A stretch of DNA of 64,000 bases from positions 1 through 64,000 of the forward strand of contig JAQUPD010000005.1 of NCBI GenBank assembly GCA_028716785.1, in the 5' to 3' direction. Under the pieces are notes generated by a model. The model worked only from the letters and a program-made list of their open reading frames with translations. It did not search any database and was not told where the DNA came from. This DNA comes from Fidelibacterota bacterium (GTDB taxonomy: Bacteria > Fidelibacterota > Fidelibacteria > Fidelibacterales > Fidelibacteraceae). A program made the translations under genes and the position numbers. This document shows, piece after piece, positions 8,091-17,828 of the stretch (position 1 is its first letter; each line of letters begins with the position of its first letter).

Positions 8091-11000
8091 ATGAAATGTA
8101 AAAGTTGGAGATTTGCGTGCTTGCTTTTGTTTGGGATATTTCTTGTAGGAGAGCTTCACGCTGCATCAGGTAAGCTTTCGGGCAGGGTTTATGACAAGCA
8201 AACAGGTGAGCCATTACCGGGTGCCAATGTGATGATTACCCATCTTGAAATAAACGAGAAAATGGTTCCATTAGATGATATTATGGGAGCGGCATGCGGA
8301 GAAGATGGTTATTATTTTATTTTAAATATTCCTCCGGGAACGTACACCGTTTCAGCAAGTATGGTAGGCTATGCCGAGCTGAAAAAAGAAGGTGTTCGGG
8401 TCAATATTGACAGGACGATTACGGTGGATTTTCCCCTGGAACAAACCGTGCTGGAAATGCAATCTGTGACAGTGATGGCAGAGCGGGAAGTTATTCGTCA
8501 TGATGTTGCTTCCAGCCAGGAAATTATTAGTGCCGATCGTATTGATGCTGTGCCTGTCATGCGGATGGATGAATTTATTGGTACCATGAAAGGGATCGAA
8601 TTAGTAGCAAGTGATGAAGGAACAGGACTCAGTATTCGTGGCGGTGAGATTCGGGAGACAGATGTTCAAATTGATGGGATCAGTTCAAGAGATCCCCGGT
8701 CAGGGAATGCCTATCTTTCTATTAATGCCTCATCCGTGGAAGAAATGCAGGTGTTAACAGGTGGTTTTGAGGCAAAATATGGTGGTTTTCGAAGCGGACT
8801 TGTAAATATTGTTACAAAGGAAGGTTCCCGAGACCGCTATTCTTTTGCAGGAAATTTCAACCTTACACCCGCTGGACAAAAACGGTATTTCGGTCAAAAT
8901 CCCTGGGATGAGGATTTTATTATTTATCGGATTTTTGCCGATACAACAGAAAATGGGTGGGCTTATATAGGTACCAGAGGTGATACAACAGGTTTGGTTC
9001 CTCCTGAATTCCAAACATTTAGAGGATGGAATAATTCACGCGAAGGAAATGCAAACTATGAAATTATTGGCTTAAATAAAAAAAAGTTAACTCCAGAACA
9101 AAAACAGCGCTTGTGGCTTATTCAACATCCCACAAACGAACTATTCAATGAGCCTGATTTTTACTTGGAAGGGACACTGACTGGCCCTGTCCCCGGTGCT
9201 TGGATTCCTATCCTTGGCGATGTTTTAGAGCGTTCAACCTTTATGCTAGCAGGAAAATATGAGCAATCACAGTTTGCATACCCTATTGGTCCTCGCGATA
9301 CGTATGTCGATTGGAATACGCATTTAAAAATTACAACACGTTTAACCCAGAAGACAAAAGTCTCTGTAAATGCCATGTATGCCCGTGTAGAAACAAATAG
9401 TAGTAACAGGCCTTCTACTGCTGGCGGCGTGCTTCAAGATAATACTCTCCGCTATGGCTACCTGAATAACAATAATGAGTCCACAAACCAACAAGCTCGT
9501 ATTTTGGGAAGCAATTTGGAAAATATGTTTAACCGCAGTCGGTTGATGTATTTAGACCAAAATTGGTTTTTAGGGGGTGTAAAAATAAATCATACCCTTT
9601 CACCCCGTTCCTTTTTTACCCTTGAAGCACAAGTAACTTACCAAGATCATGATGTTTACAGTATGAGTGCAGATACAACAGATTCAGGTTCTTGGGTTGA
9701 ACTTGATTCGGGTTTGTATGTTTTAAATTTTCCCTCCATTGGGACACCCAATGCTTCAACAAATTGGGGTAAAGATATTACGGATTATTTTTGGATTTTT
9801 GGTGGATTGCAAAATGTGGATTCCTCCTATTCAATTAACACTTCTATAAAGGGAGACTATAAGGCTCAACTTGGCAGAAATCATGAGCTGGAAACAGGAT
9901 TTCTTTTCAACTATACGTATTCAAAAGTCTATGCAGGCACTTGGCTTCAATCCAAAAAGATGTACACGCCGGATACCTGGCAGTATTATACGATTACTCC
10001 CATCGAAGCGGCTGTATATATTCAGGATAAAATGGAATTTGAGGGATTGATTGCCATGTTTGGCCTTCGGGGAGATTATTTTAACCCTATGCGAAAATCT
10101 TATCAATTATCTCATCCTTTTGATCTCGATTATCCCGCATTTTATAATGTTGTGTATGAAAGTATCCCCGGCGAATGGGGCTCTTATGAACGGTGGAAGG
10201 TCTTTCGGGATATGTTGAAAGAGCCGCCAGGATGGCCAACAACAGATGTGAAATCTCAGTTTAAAGTATCGCCCCGTTTAGGTGTTTCTTATCCGATAGC
10301 TGTTGGCAGCAAGATGTATTTTAATTATGGACATTTTTATCAACGGCCTGCCTATTCGTTTCTCTATAATCAATCTATTGCTGTTGATTATGCTAATATT
10401 CCTTCGCCTGAATTAACTCTCGGAAAAACAGTTTCCTATGAGTTTGGCTATGAACAACAAATGTTCCGTCAATTCCTTTTCAATATTGTTCTTTATTATA
10501 AAGACGTGAAAAATGACCCCCTGCCACGAACGTATGTTAATTACTGGGAAGATTTTGTTATTACTAAATATTACCCTGATGCTTTTTCTGATGCGCGAGG
10601 AATTGAACTCCGTTTTGAAAAGAATTATGGAAAGTGGTTTACCTTTTGGGCAAATTTTGATTACATGCTCAAAAGTTGGGGACAAAGTGGCATGAGGTAT
10701 GTCTATGAAAATCAAGTCACTGCTCGTGAAGCAAGCCGATCAGCAAACATTTCTACCGTGGAATCATATCCTAAATCAGATATCAGCATGACCTTCCATT
10801 CACCTCAAACATTTGGTGTTCCCATGGCAGGTGTTTATCCCTTTGGTGGATGGCATTTGAATTTTCGGTGGAAATGGAGCGATGCTGGAGACGTTGTGAT
10901 TAAACAAGATATGGTAACGGGCGAACAGTTTAAAGCAGACGCTGTTGATTATACTAATCTGGATGCAAAAATTACAAAAGATATTTCTATCGGTGGTGTA

Positions 11001-11246
11001 ACTTGTAATTTTGGTGTGACAGTGTTTAATGTGTTGAATCAGAAACGTCTTTATATTAGTGGCATGAATAGTGCTCAATATTCCCGGTATCTTGAGTCAC
11101 TAAAATTCTCCTTTGAAGAAGGTGACGAACACGGGAATGATAAATGGGGAGAATGGAATAAAGAACATATTGACACGGGATGGTTTGAAGCTCCCATTTT
11201 CCTGAATCCTCGTAGGATTGTTGCATCATTATCATTCAGTTTTTAA
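8091..11246 (+). CDS. TonB-dependent outer-membrane receptor
   Basis: 1051 residues from the ATG at 8091, chosen because GGGAG lies 5 bases upstream and a clean signal peptide (MKCKSWRFACLLLFGIF...LHA) follows; an ATG at 8073 is also in frame. After the signal comes a carboxypeptidase-regulatory-like domain (about 28-115: SGRVYDKQTGEPLPGANV ... GYYFILNIPPGTYTV). Next are a plug domain (about 135-245: LSIRGGEIRETDVQIDGI ... FEAKYGGFRSGLVNIVT) and a large beta-barrel ending in the outer-membrane signature SLSFSF with terminal Phe. The N-terminal extension and size resemble SusC-type receptors. It is the first gene of an operon with a secreted FnIII protein, a PorV-like barrel and nagA, so the cargo is probably an amino-sugar oligomer (inference). 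Confidence 0.9.
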   Translation: MKCKSWRFACLLLFGIFLVGELHAASGKLSGRVYDKQTGEPLPGANVMITHLEINEKMVPLDDIMGAACGEDGYYFILNIPPGTYTVSASMVGYAELKKEGVRVNIDRTITVDFPLEQTVLEMQSVTVMAEREVIRHDVASSQEIISADRIDAVPVMRMDEFIGTMKGIELVASDEGTGLSIRGGEIRETDVQIDGISSRDPRSGNAYLSINASSVEEMQVLTGGFEAKYGGFRSGLVNIVTKEGSRDRYSFAGNFNLTPAGQKRYFGQNPWDEDFIIYRIFADTTENGWAYIGTRGDTTGLVPPEFQTFRGWNNSREGNANYEIIGLNKKKLTPEQKQRLWLIQHPTNELFNEPDFYLEGTLTGPVPGAWIPILGDVLERSTFMLAGKYEQSQFAYPIGPRDTYVDWNTHLKITTRLTQKTKVSVNAMYARVETNSSNRPSTAGGVLQDNTLRYGYLNNNNESTNQQARILGSNLENMFNRSRLMYLDQNWFLGGVKINHTLSPRSFFTLEAQVTYQDHDVYSMSADTTDSGSWVELDSGLYVLNFPSIGTPNASTNWGKDITDYFWIFGGLQNVDSSYSINTSIKGDYKAQLGRNHELETGFLFNYTYSKVYAGTWLQSKKMYTPDTWQYYTITPIEAAVYIQDKMEFEGLIAMFGLRGDYFNPMRKSYQLSHPFDLDYPAFYNVVYESIPGEWGSYERWKVFRDMLKEPPGWPTTDVKSQFKVSPRLGVSYPIAVGSKMYFNYGHFYQRPAYSFLYNQSIAVDYANIPSPELTLGKTVSYEFGYEQQMFRQFLFNIVLYYKDVKNDPLPRTYVNYWEDFVITKYYPDAFSDARGIELRFEKNYGKWFTFWANFDYMLKSWGQSGMRYVYENQVTAREASRSANISTVESYPKSDISMTFHSPQTFGVPMAGVYPFGGWHLNFRWKWSDAGDVVIKQDMVTGEQFKADAVDYTNLDAKITKDISIGGVTCNFGVTVFNVLNQKRLYISGMNSAQYSRYLESLKFSFEEGDEHGNDKWGEWNKEHIDTGWFEAPIFLNPRRIVASLSFSF

Positions 11247-11261
11247 ACGATTGAGGGTACT

Positions 11262-13385
11262 ATGAAATACGTATTTAAAAAACATTATTATTGCCTGTTT
11301 GTGTTACTTCTCGTATTGCTTTTTGCAGTGCCTGATTTAAATGCACAAAAAAATTATACAGGTCCGCCCATGTTTATTAATGTGAATGCCATTAATCTTA
11401 CCATGAAAAAAGTTAATGGTGAAGGACAATTTACTAATCAATACAGTTGGATGTTAACAGGTGATGCTCGCGAGCAAACGGAGGAGTGGTATTATCCTGC
11501 TGATAGATGGCATTCTCAAATGCTATATCAGATTTTTAATCCTGCTTGCCCTGATGATAATGGATTTATTGATCAGGAAAAAAAGCGCAAAATTATCCCG
11601 GATAAGTGTGTCAATCAGGGTAAAAACGATTATTCATGGGAACGGAGACGGTATCGAACGCCTTATATTACGGTTGATGGTGTTCGCCAAAACCAGGATT
11701 ATACCGGGGAGGTAGATCCCACATTGAAAGCAGATATTGTGGCAGAATGGGAAGATGTTCTAAGAGCGTATGGGATTCGAAGCAAGGTACAAATATATGC
11801 CTTCAGTAATCAAAATCATCAAGATTATATTATTTACAAGGCAACCTATAAATTTACCGGTGAAACTATGCGGCCTCTTGAAAATCCTGATACCTCAGAC
11901 TTTTTCCCTTCTCAAACCATGCGCCTGTGGTGGCCTATTTCTTTTAGCTTTGGACCAACGAAAGCAGGTGAATATATGGCACATTCCTATTTTGCCTATG
12001 AAGGGGAGGATGACCTGGATAGCTGGTTTGCAACACCTGTTACGCTTGCCTCGAATGCACCTCGGGATAGTCTAAAAATTGCCTACTATTGGGATTATAA
12101 GACACCCGGAGGCCGAGTCTATCCCAATGGAAGTAGTGATGATACCGGGGATCCCGATCGCCAGACGGGACATCTTCATTCACCTCAAATTCCCGGCTAT
12201 GCCCTGTTATATTCTTCAAAAAATACCTTTAACCTTACTAGTGATGATATTTCACAACCCTATGCCATTCCACATGCCGATATTGTAAATGATTTGTGGT
12301 CAAGAGCAGATGTGGGTGTAAGAGATACCTATATTGGTAACGATAATCGGGGAAGATTTCCACTGGATCCTATTACAGAAGGATTTATTACCGCCTCTGG
12401 AAAACAAAAGGGACCTATGCGCTTTATAACAATTGGTCCTTATGAATTAACGTTGGATCATGAACAGGGAATTCATGACTCAATTTGTGCTGTGTATGCA
12501 ATTGGTGTAGGATCAATTTCCTGGGATGTTGCCGATAGCATTGGTATGGCTTGGTTTGAAGGAAAAATAACCGATGCTGAAAAAGAAGCTGCAATCCTTA
12601 CCGGCAAAGATTCTCTCGCGAAAGTGATGGATAGGGCTTATTGGGCATATACGAATGGACTCAATGTCCCAGATCCGCCGCCTCCTCCTGACATTGAAGT
12701 TACTAGTGATGCTGATAGGATTATTGTTGAATGGTCTTATCCCGATGAGAGCTACTTCAAAGATCCCGATACAGGAGTTGATGACTGGTATGCCTGGCGT
12801 GTGTACCGAAAACGTGGAGAAGCAACTGTTGGTGCCCCCACTGAATTGATTTCCAAAGATCAGTGGGAACTAATACATGAAACAACAAATAGATATGAAA
12901 CACAATACATAGATAACGAGGTTATTCGGGGGGTCTCTTATTTTTATGCAGTAACAGCAATAGATGACGGCAGTCAGAATACTTTTGGACTTTATCCGGG
13001 TCAAAAGCTTGAAAGTCCTTACTTTGCAAATCGGTCCCAGATTCCTGCCAGACCCTTTCAAGCAGGTCTTGCAACTACAAAAGAAGTCCGCGTTGTTCCT
13101 AATCCCTATTCTATAAATGCTGGAATTTTGAATTTTCCTGGTGGTTCCAACCAACTTATGTTTGCCAGACTTCCTTATAAATGTACCTTAACGGTTTATA
13201 CAGAAAATGGCGATGAAGTAACGCGTTTTGATCATGTGGGAACCGATCAGGTTATTTGGGATCAAAGGACAAATACAAATCAGTATATTAGCACGGGTAT
13301 TTATATTCTTGCTGTCTGTGATGCTGAAGATGTCGAGGGAAATAAACTGGATAACCAGTATGTTAAATTTGTGGTTATCCGATAA
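11262..13385 (+). CDS. Large secreted FnIII protein with C-terminal sorting-type domain
   Basis: 707 residues, 15 bp after the TonB receptor and with a GAGGG ribosome site. It has a signal peptide (about 1-29, ending DLNAQ). A 430-residue region rich in Trp, Tyr and Asp follows that I do not recognise. A proline hinge (PDPPPPPDIEV) precedes a fibronectin type III-like module (about 465-590: DRIIVEWSYPDESY ... YFYAVTAIDDG). The C-terminus is a FlgD-Ig/type A sorting-like domain (about 600-707) beginning VRVVPNPYSINAG and ending STGIYILAVCD ... YVKFVVIR. Position and topology suggest a surface partner of the receptor, analogous in role but not in sequence to SusD. No catalytic motif is evident. 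Confidence 0.75.
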   Translation: MKYVFKKHYYCLFVLLLVLLFAVPDLNAQKNYTGPPMFINVNAINLTMKKVNGEGQFTNQYSWMLTGDAREQTEEWYYPADRWHSQMLYQIFNPACPDDNGFIDQEKKRKIIPDKCVNQGKNDYSWERRRYRTPYITVDGVRQNQDYTGEVDPTLKADIVAEWEDVLRAYGIRSKVQIYAFSNQNHQDYIIYKATYKFTGETMRPLENPDTSDFFPSQTMRLWWPISFSFGPTKAGEYMAHSYFAYEGEDDLDSWFATPVTLASNAPRDSLKIAYYWDYKTPGGRVYPNGSSDDTGDPDRQTGHLHSPQIPGYALLYSSKNTFNLTSDDISQPYAIPHADIVNDLWSRADVGVRDTYIGNDNRGRFPLDPITEGFITASGKQKGPMRFITIGPYELTLDHEQGIHDSICAVYAIGVGSISWDVADSIGMAWFEGKITDAEKEAAILTGKDSLAKVMDRAYWAYTNGLNVPDPPPPPDIEVTSDADRIIVEWSYPDESYFKDPDTGVDDWYAWRVYRKRGEATVGAPTELISKDQWELIHETTNRYETQYIDNEVIRGVSYFYAVTAIDDGSQNTFGLYPGQKLESPYFANRSQIPARPFQAGLATTKEVRVVPNPYSINAGILNFPGGSNQLMFARLPYKCTLTVYTENGDEVTRFDHVGTDQVIWDQRTNTNQYISTGIYILAVCDAEDVEGNKLDNQYVKFVVIR

Positions 13386-13400
13386 AGGACAGGTGAAACA

Positions 13401-14435
13401 ATGAAAAAAAGAAATGCAATATATCTGTGGTTCGTTAGCATCCTATTTTTCGGCGTTATAACTCCGTTAAGTGTAAAGGCTGTTGAGAAAAAAGCACAAG
13501 TTGGATTTCGTTTCCTTGAAAATCCTGTTTCTGCCGCTGCCCTTGGGCGTGGTGATATGGGTATTTTAGGACTTTCAAGCGCAGAAGGTGTCTATTCGAA
13601 TCCCTCTTCCATTGCCTGGATGTCTGGCCGTGCAGATGTTACCCTCTCTCAAACCCTGTGGATTGCAGATATAAAATACAATGCAATAAGTGGCGCCCTG
13701 AAGGCTCCCTATAATTTTATGTTTGGAGTGGATTATATGGCCATGAATTATGGGGATTTTTACGGGACACGCCGAGCCGATAATGACCAGGGATTTATTG
13801 AAACAGATATTTTTTCTCCTTCAGCTTGGGTTGCTGGAATAACAGTGTCGCAACGGGTGAGTGATCGCTTTTCGTATGGGGTACGCATTAAATATGCCTA
13901 CCATGATTATGGTGCTGCTCATATTGCAACAGAAGGATCAACATTAACCGATTCTTCTCTTGTTATTGTTGAAAAAAAATATACCCTCGGGGCTCCTGCT
14001 ATCGATATTGGAACAACCTATGCCTTTGGTTTTTATGGCATTCGTTTTGGCGCTGTTATCCAAAATTTTTCACAGGAACTTCAAATTGAACGAGAAAAAT
14101 TCCCCATGCCATACCGCGTTGGGTTTAGTGCAGATATGGATTTAATGACACTCATCGCACATGAAAAAGTAGATATGCATACATTGCGTTTGGGGATTGA
14201 AACTATTTATCCTCGCGATTTTCGAGAACGACTGAAAGTTGGTATGGAATATGCGCTGCAAGATATCTTTTTTGTTCGTACGGGCTATCTGATAAATTAC
14301 GACGAGCGCGGTTTTACTGCTGGGATTGGAATTCATACATCCTTAGGGAAAACCCGCTTTATCTTTGATTATGGCTTTCAGGAATTTGGAAATTTTGAAG
14401 GCGTTCATGTTTTTAGTGCTGGTTTTGGTTTTTAA
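13401..14435 (+). CDS. PorV/PorQ-family outer-membrane barrel
   Basis: 344 residues with a signal peptide (to about residue 27) and then the family N-terminus FRFLENPVSAAALGRGDMG ... AEGVYSNPSSIAWM. Amphipathic strands follow, ending in an aromatic VFSAGFGF. The family is FadL-like. In Bacteroidota PorV is the shuttle of the type IX secretion system that carries sorting-domain proteins to the cell surface. Here it follows by 15 bp a secreted protein with a sorting-like C-terminus, so a dedicated surface-delivery role is plausible. It has an AGGACAGG ribosome site and belongs to the same operon as the receptor and nagA. Confidence 0.8.
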   Translation: MKKRNAIYLWFVSILFFGVITPLSVKAVEKKAQVGFRFLENPVSAAALGRGDMGILGLSSAEGVYSNPSSIAWMSGRADVTLSQTLWIADIKYNAISGALKAPYNFMFGVDYMAMNYGDFYGTRRADNDQGFIETDIFSPSAWVAGITVSQRVSDRFSYGVRIKYAYHDYGAAHIATEGSTLTDSSLVIVEKKYTLGAPAIDIGTTYAFGFYGIRFGAVIQNFSQELQIEREKFPMPYRVGFSADMDLMTLIAHEKVDMHTLRLGIETIYPRDFRERLKVGMEYALQDIFFVRTGYLINYDERGFTAGIGIHTSLGKTRFIFDYGFQEFGNFEGVHVFSAGFGF

Positions 14436-14465
14436 CTATAATTCTCCGCTCAAAAAGGGGTGAAA

Positions 14466-15593
14466 ATGCTCATCCGCAATGTTCATCTGTTATCGAACAA
14501 AGACCTTGTTGATGTTTTTGTAGATTCAGGAAAGATTCTTCGCATTGAACAAGCGGACCCCTTCAAAAAAGGAGGGGTAGACGGAAAGGGACTTTTTCTG
14601 GTTTCAGGGTTTACAGATCTTCATGTCCATGGAGCAGGCGGGACAGATTTTAGCTGTGGCGATTCAGAAAAGATTATTCAAGCAGATCGTATGTTGACAC
14701 GCTTGGGGACAACGTCGTATCTTGCCACAACCTTTTATCTGCCCCATCAACCTAATACCCACCTTGAGGTCCTTCGGCAACTTTATGCATCTGGCCAATG
14801 TCTCGGCATGAAAGGCATTCACCTAGAAGGTCCCTTTATTTCACCCCAAAAAAGAGGTGGCATTTTACCAGATCGAATTTCTCCTTACAAAAAGGAAATT
14901 CTCGAGGATATCTTTCATGTGTGTGGTAATGCATTAAGAATGATGACACTTGCTCCTGAACAAGAACCAACGGGAGTATTAATCAACGCTTTAAAAACGA
15001 GAAATGTCATTCCATCTTTTGGACATAGTGATGCCACCGATAAGCAAACCCGTCAATCTCTTGACCAGGGGATAGAGCATGTAACACACCTTTGTAATGC
15101 TATGCGACCAATTCATCACCGAGATCCTGGACCAATCCCTGAAATTGTTGAATCCAATGTAATAGCACAAATAATTGCCGATGGTGCCCATTTAGTACCT
15201 CGTATGGTAAAGTTTTTGGCTTCTATTATGGGCGTTGATCGGTGTGTTTGTATTACCGATGGCATGCTGAGTACCGGGTTGCCAGATGGTGACTATCTCT
15301 ATCAAGGGAAGCCTTTCAAAGCAAAAAATGGAGAAGCCCGATATCTTCACAATAATGAACTCATAGGGACCTCATTAAGTGTACAACAAATTGCACAACG
15401 TTTTATGAACTTTACGACATGTTCCTTGGAAAAAGCTGTTAAAACAGTGACCGAAAATCCTTGCCGTGTTCTTGGAACACAGCCCTTGTATTCTACTATT
15501 CAGGAAGGAGCTATCGCCGATCTCTTGCTTATCGATAAGGCACTGAATCTTCATCGTGTATGGAAAAACGGCGAAGATATTTCGTCAGACTAA
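14466..15593 (+). CDS. nagA: N-acetylglucosamine-6-phosphate deacetylase
   Basis: Converts GlcNAc-6-phosphate to glucosamine-6-phosphate plus acetate in the cytoplasm. 375 residues of amidohydrolase fold. The metal and catalytic set is visible: DLHVHGAGG, HLEGPFIS (metal Glu), FGHSDA, HVTHLCNAM (His ligands) and the catalytic Asp in CITDGM. I prefer the ATG at 14466, 5 bases after AAAGGGG; a GTG at 14460 is in frame. It is the last gene of the TonB-receptor operon, which is the strongest evidence that this operon imports GlcNAc-containing glycans. No nagB follows. Confidence 0.93.
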   Translation: MLIRNVHLLSNKDLVDVFVDSGKILRIEQADPFKKGGVDGKGLFLVSGFTDLHVHGAGGTDFSCGDSEKIIQADRMLTRLGTTSYLATTFYLPHQPNTHLEVLRQLYASGQCLGMKGIHLEGPFISPQKRGGILPDRISPYKKEILEDIFHVCGNALRMMTLAPEQEPTGVLINALKTRNVIPSFGHSDATDKQTRQSLDQGIEHVTHLCNAMRPIHHRDPGPIPEIVESNVIAQIIADGAHLVPRMVKFLASIMGVDRCVCITDGMLSTGLPDGDYLYQGKPFKAKNGEARYLHNNELIGTSLSVQQIAQRFMNFTTCSLEKAVKTVTENPCRVLGTQPLYSTIQEGAIADLLLIDKALNLHRVWKNGEDISSD

Positions 15594-15654
15594 AATCATT
15601 ATACATATATTTTAAAAATAAGTTATTTTAGAAAATTTAATTTTGTTTAATTGT

Positions 15655-16518
15655 TCATCCTGACATAGAAAGATTTGAGTGATGGTGTTCATTTTTTAAA
15701 AAACACGCATAACCACCTACATGGTAGATTATAGCATTATTGTTCTTTTGTTTCATTGTTACAAAAATTTCAGAGGGGCGATTTAATGCATCCCCTTGAC
15801 GGAAAAGAAATGAAGAAGGGCAGTCAGAGCAATGGGCATACAAATAGGCACTTAAAGCACAGCTTGCCGTTCCCGTTGCAGCTTCTTCTGGGATTCTTAC
15901 TGCTGGGGAAAAATTCCGACAAAAGGCGGTATATACAGAATCTCCTGGCGCAAAAACATGATATCCCGTTGCTTTATGGAGCGTGCTGATTTTTTGTATG
16001 TGATCCATTTTTGGCGTGAGGGTCATCAATACATGACGACTTTTTACAGGGATAATGATATCCCATAAACCACAGCAGACGCGTTGAATTGGCAAATCTG
16101 ACATGAGGTTATCAGAGGTAATTCCCAAAGAATCAATAATTTCTTCAGAGTCAAGGAATGACCCTAAGATGGGAGAAGGCATCTGAAAAAAAATTGATCC
16201 GATATCCGTATTAACCGTATAGGGAAACTTTCCGCCAGCTGTCTCAAAGATCCCTGTGGGAATTGCTAATTGTCCAGAATCTTTAAGGTAGGTCAACCCT
16301 GCAAGCGTTGCATGACCACAAGGCTCAACTTCAACACGGGGTGTAAAATAGCGAAAAGAAAAAGACTTCTTGTCAAAAGGTTGAATAAACACCGTTTCAG
16401 AGTAGTTTGCAAGGGAAGCAATTTTTTGCATTTCTTGAGGATTTAGGGGGCTAGGAGGAACGACAATACCTGCTAGATTCCCTCCTTGGGGCGTTTTGGA
16501 AAAGGCTGTATTAAACAT
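15655..16518 (-). CDS. PhzF-family isomerase-like protein
   Basis: 287 residues with the two-lobed PhzF fold. The N-terminus FNTAFSKTPQGGNLAGIVV matches the family, the conserved catalytic Glu is in NYSETVFIQ, and the second-lobe motif is EEAATGTASCALSAYL. Family members are mostly of unknown substrate, with phenazine biosynthesis a special case. The start is fixed: an in-frame TGA (the stop of the upstream gene) lies five codons before this ATG. There is no clear ribosome site, so translation is probably coupled to the UPF0316 gene 12 bp upstream. Confidence 0.82.
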   Translation of the reverse strand: MFNTAFSKTPQGGNLAGIVVPPSPLNPQEMQKIASLANYSETVFIQPFDKKSFSFRYFTPRVEVEPCGHATLAGLTYLKDSGQLAIPTGIFETAGGKFPYTVNTDIGSIFFQMPSPILGSFLDSEEIIDSLGITSDNLMSDLPIQRVCCGLWDIIIPVKSRHVLMTLTPKMDHIQKISTLHKATGYHVFAPGDSVYTAFCRNFSPAVRIPEEAATGTASCALSAYLYAHCSDCPSSFLFRQGDALNRPSEIFVTMKQKNNNAIIYHVGGYACFLKNEHHHSNLSMSG

Positions 16519-16530
16519 GAAGCGAAAGAA

Positions 16531-17130
16531 TCATTTTCGTTTCAGACTGGTATTCATAAGGCGACTAAAAGGTGTTTTTTCGGGGGCAGCTTTAGGGAAA
16601 TATCCTTCTTTTACCGTTCGCACATCACTAATTGAAACAAACGCTCCTGGATTATATTTTCGGACAAGATCCAAAATAAGTTCCTGATCTTTTCGTTTGA
16701 TAATAGAAAAAATTAAGCGGACATCCCCTTTCATGCCCCTTGCGGCTAAGCTGGTTGTACCAATGTGGTTTTTTTGAATCGCTTCTATAAGCTTATCGGC
16801 ATCATTTTGGGTGATAATTCGAATGACAACCATTCCCATAGCTAATCGTTCTTCCACCATCATCCCAAAATAATTTCCTAAGGCAAACCCTGTTGCATAG
16901 GCAAGGTAATTGACCCAGTTTGATAAATTTTGCATAATTTGACTGATGGCTACAAGCCAAATGAGCACTTCAAAAAAACCTAAAATGGGTGCAAATAGTT
17001 TCATTCCTCTCGAGACAAGAATAATTCGAACTGTACCAATAGAAACATCACAAATTCTTGCAATAACAATAGCAAGGGGCATTAAAACATACATTGTAAG
17101 AAATTGATTGTTTGATAAGAATTCCGTCAT
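16531..17130 (-). CDS. UPF0316 (DUF2179-containing) membrane protein
   Basis: 199 residues: three hydrophobic segments in the first 100 residues (including VIARICDVSIGTVRIILVSRG, family-typical), then a soluble DUF2179 domain with VVIRIITQNDADKLIEAI and GVRLIFSIIKRK-like strands. The molecular role is unknown. The stop lies 12 bp before the PhzF-like gene, so the two form a leftward pair. Confidence 0.8.
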   Translation of the reverse strand: MTEFLSNNQFLTMYVLMPLAIVIARICDVSIGTVRIILVSRGMKLFAPILGFFEVLIWLVAISQIMQNLSNWVNYLAYATGFALGNYFGMMVEERLAMGMVVIRIITQNDADKLIEAIQKNHIGTTSLAARGMKGDVRLIFSIIKRKDQELILDLVRKYNPGAFVSISDVRTVKEGYFPKAAPEKTPFSRLMNTSLKRK

Positions 17131-17272
17131 TTTACTACCTCCCCCTAAAATTAGTAATCTTTATGATAAGGGAAAATAGACATTTATGTAATTTAACATG
17201 TTTATAGACGTTATTTATTTTGAATTCAGCGTGTGGACATGTTAGATTTCCTTTGTAACATGGGGAGACACA

Positions 17273-17533
17273 ATGAAGAATAATGATTCAGAAAATGATA
17301 TAATGATTCCCGTTTACCGGTTTACCAATGAAATTGAAGCCCAGGTTTTAAGCCAGGTCCTAGATGAAGAAGGCATACCCTATCGTGTTCGTTCTTTTCG
17401 AGATTCTGCCTACAACGGTATTTATCAAATGCAAAAGGGATGGGGACAATTGGAATCACACGAAAAATTCCGAAAGAAAATTGAGAACCTGGCAAAAATT
17501 GTCCTGACGAACAACAATATTAATGAACCTTAA
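17273..17533 (+). CDS. Small DUF2007-like protein
   Basis: 86 residues, starting after GGGGAGA. The core VYRFTNEIEAQVLSQVLDEE-GIPYRVRSF resembles the DUF2007 (putative signal-transducing, PII-like fold) pattern in which a protein reads 'source of data, residue pair, shorter isoform'. The second half (SAYNGIYQMQKGWGQLESHE) is a separately conserved-looking patch. It stands alone, with no operon partners. The function is unknown. Confidence 0.65.
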   Translation: MKNNDSENDIMIPVYRFTNEIEAQVLSQVLDEEGIPYRVRSFRDSAYNGIYQMQKGWGQLESHEKFRKKIENLAKIVLTNNNINEP

Positions 17534-17828
17534 ATTTGATTATTTATTCTATTGATTATGAGGTACTTATATATCTTGTGAATAAAGTATTCTATAACTC
17601 TAAAATTTTAATATAAACGTATTTTATCGTTAAAATAAAGAGATATAGAATGTTTAAACATATCGACGCATTTTAGAGGTTAAAAGGGGAAATTGATTAT
17701 ATTCTTTTGAAGATGGATGTTGATTTTGTTTGTGGAGATATAAAATTTGGTTTCTGTTTTTAAAAAGGGGTATTTTCTTAAAGAATGGGTATAATTATCT
17801 TTTTAAGGGGAGGTAATGGATTGAAAAG
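17534..17828 (+). other. AT-rich spacer with two-codon ORF before macro-domain gene
   Basis: About 295 bp with no gene. Near its end the strong ribosome site GGGGAGG (17807-17813) is positioned for an ATG at 17816 that reads only ATG-GAT-TGA. The macro-domain ATG lies five bases after that stop. Initiation at the mini-ORF followed by reinitiation could tune expression of the operon. This is a sequence observation with an inferred role. Confidence 0.4.
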
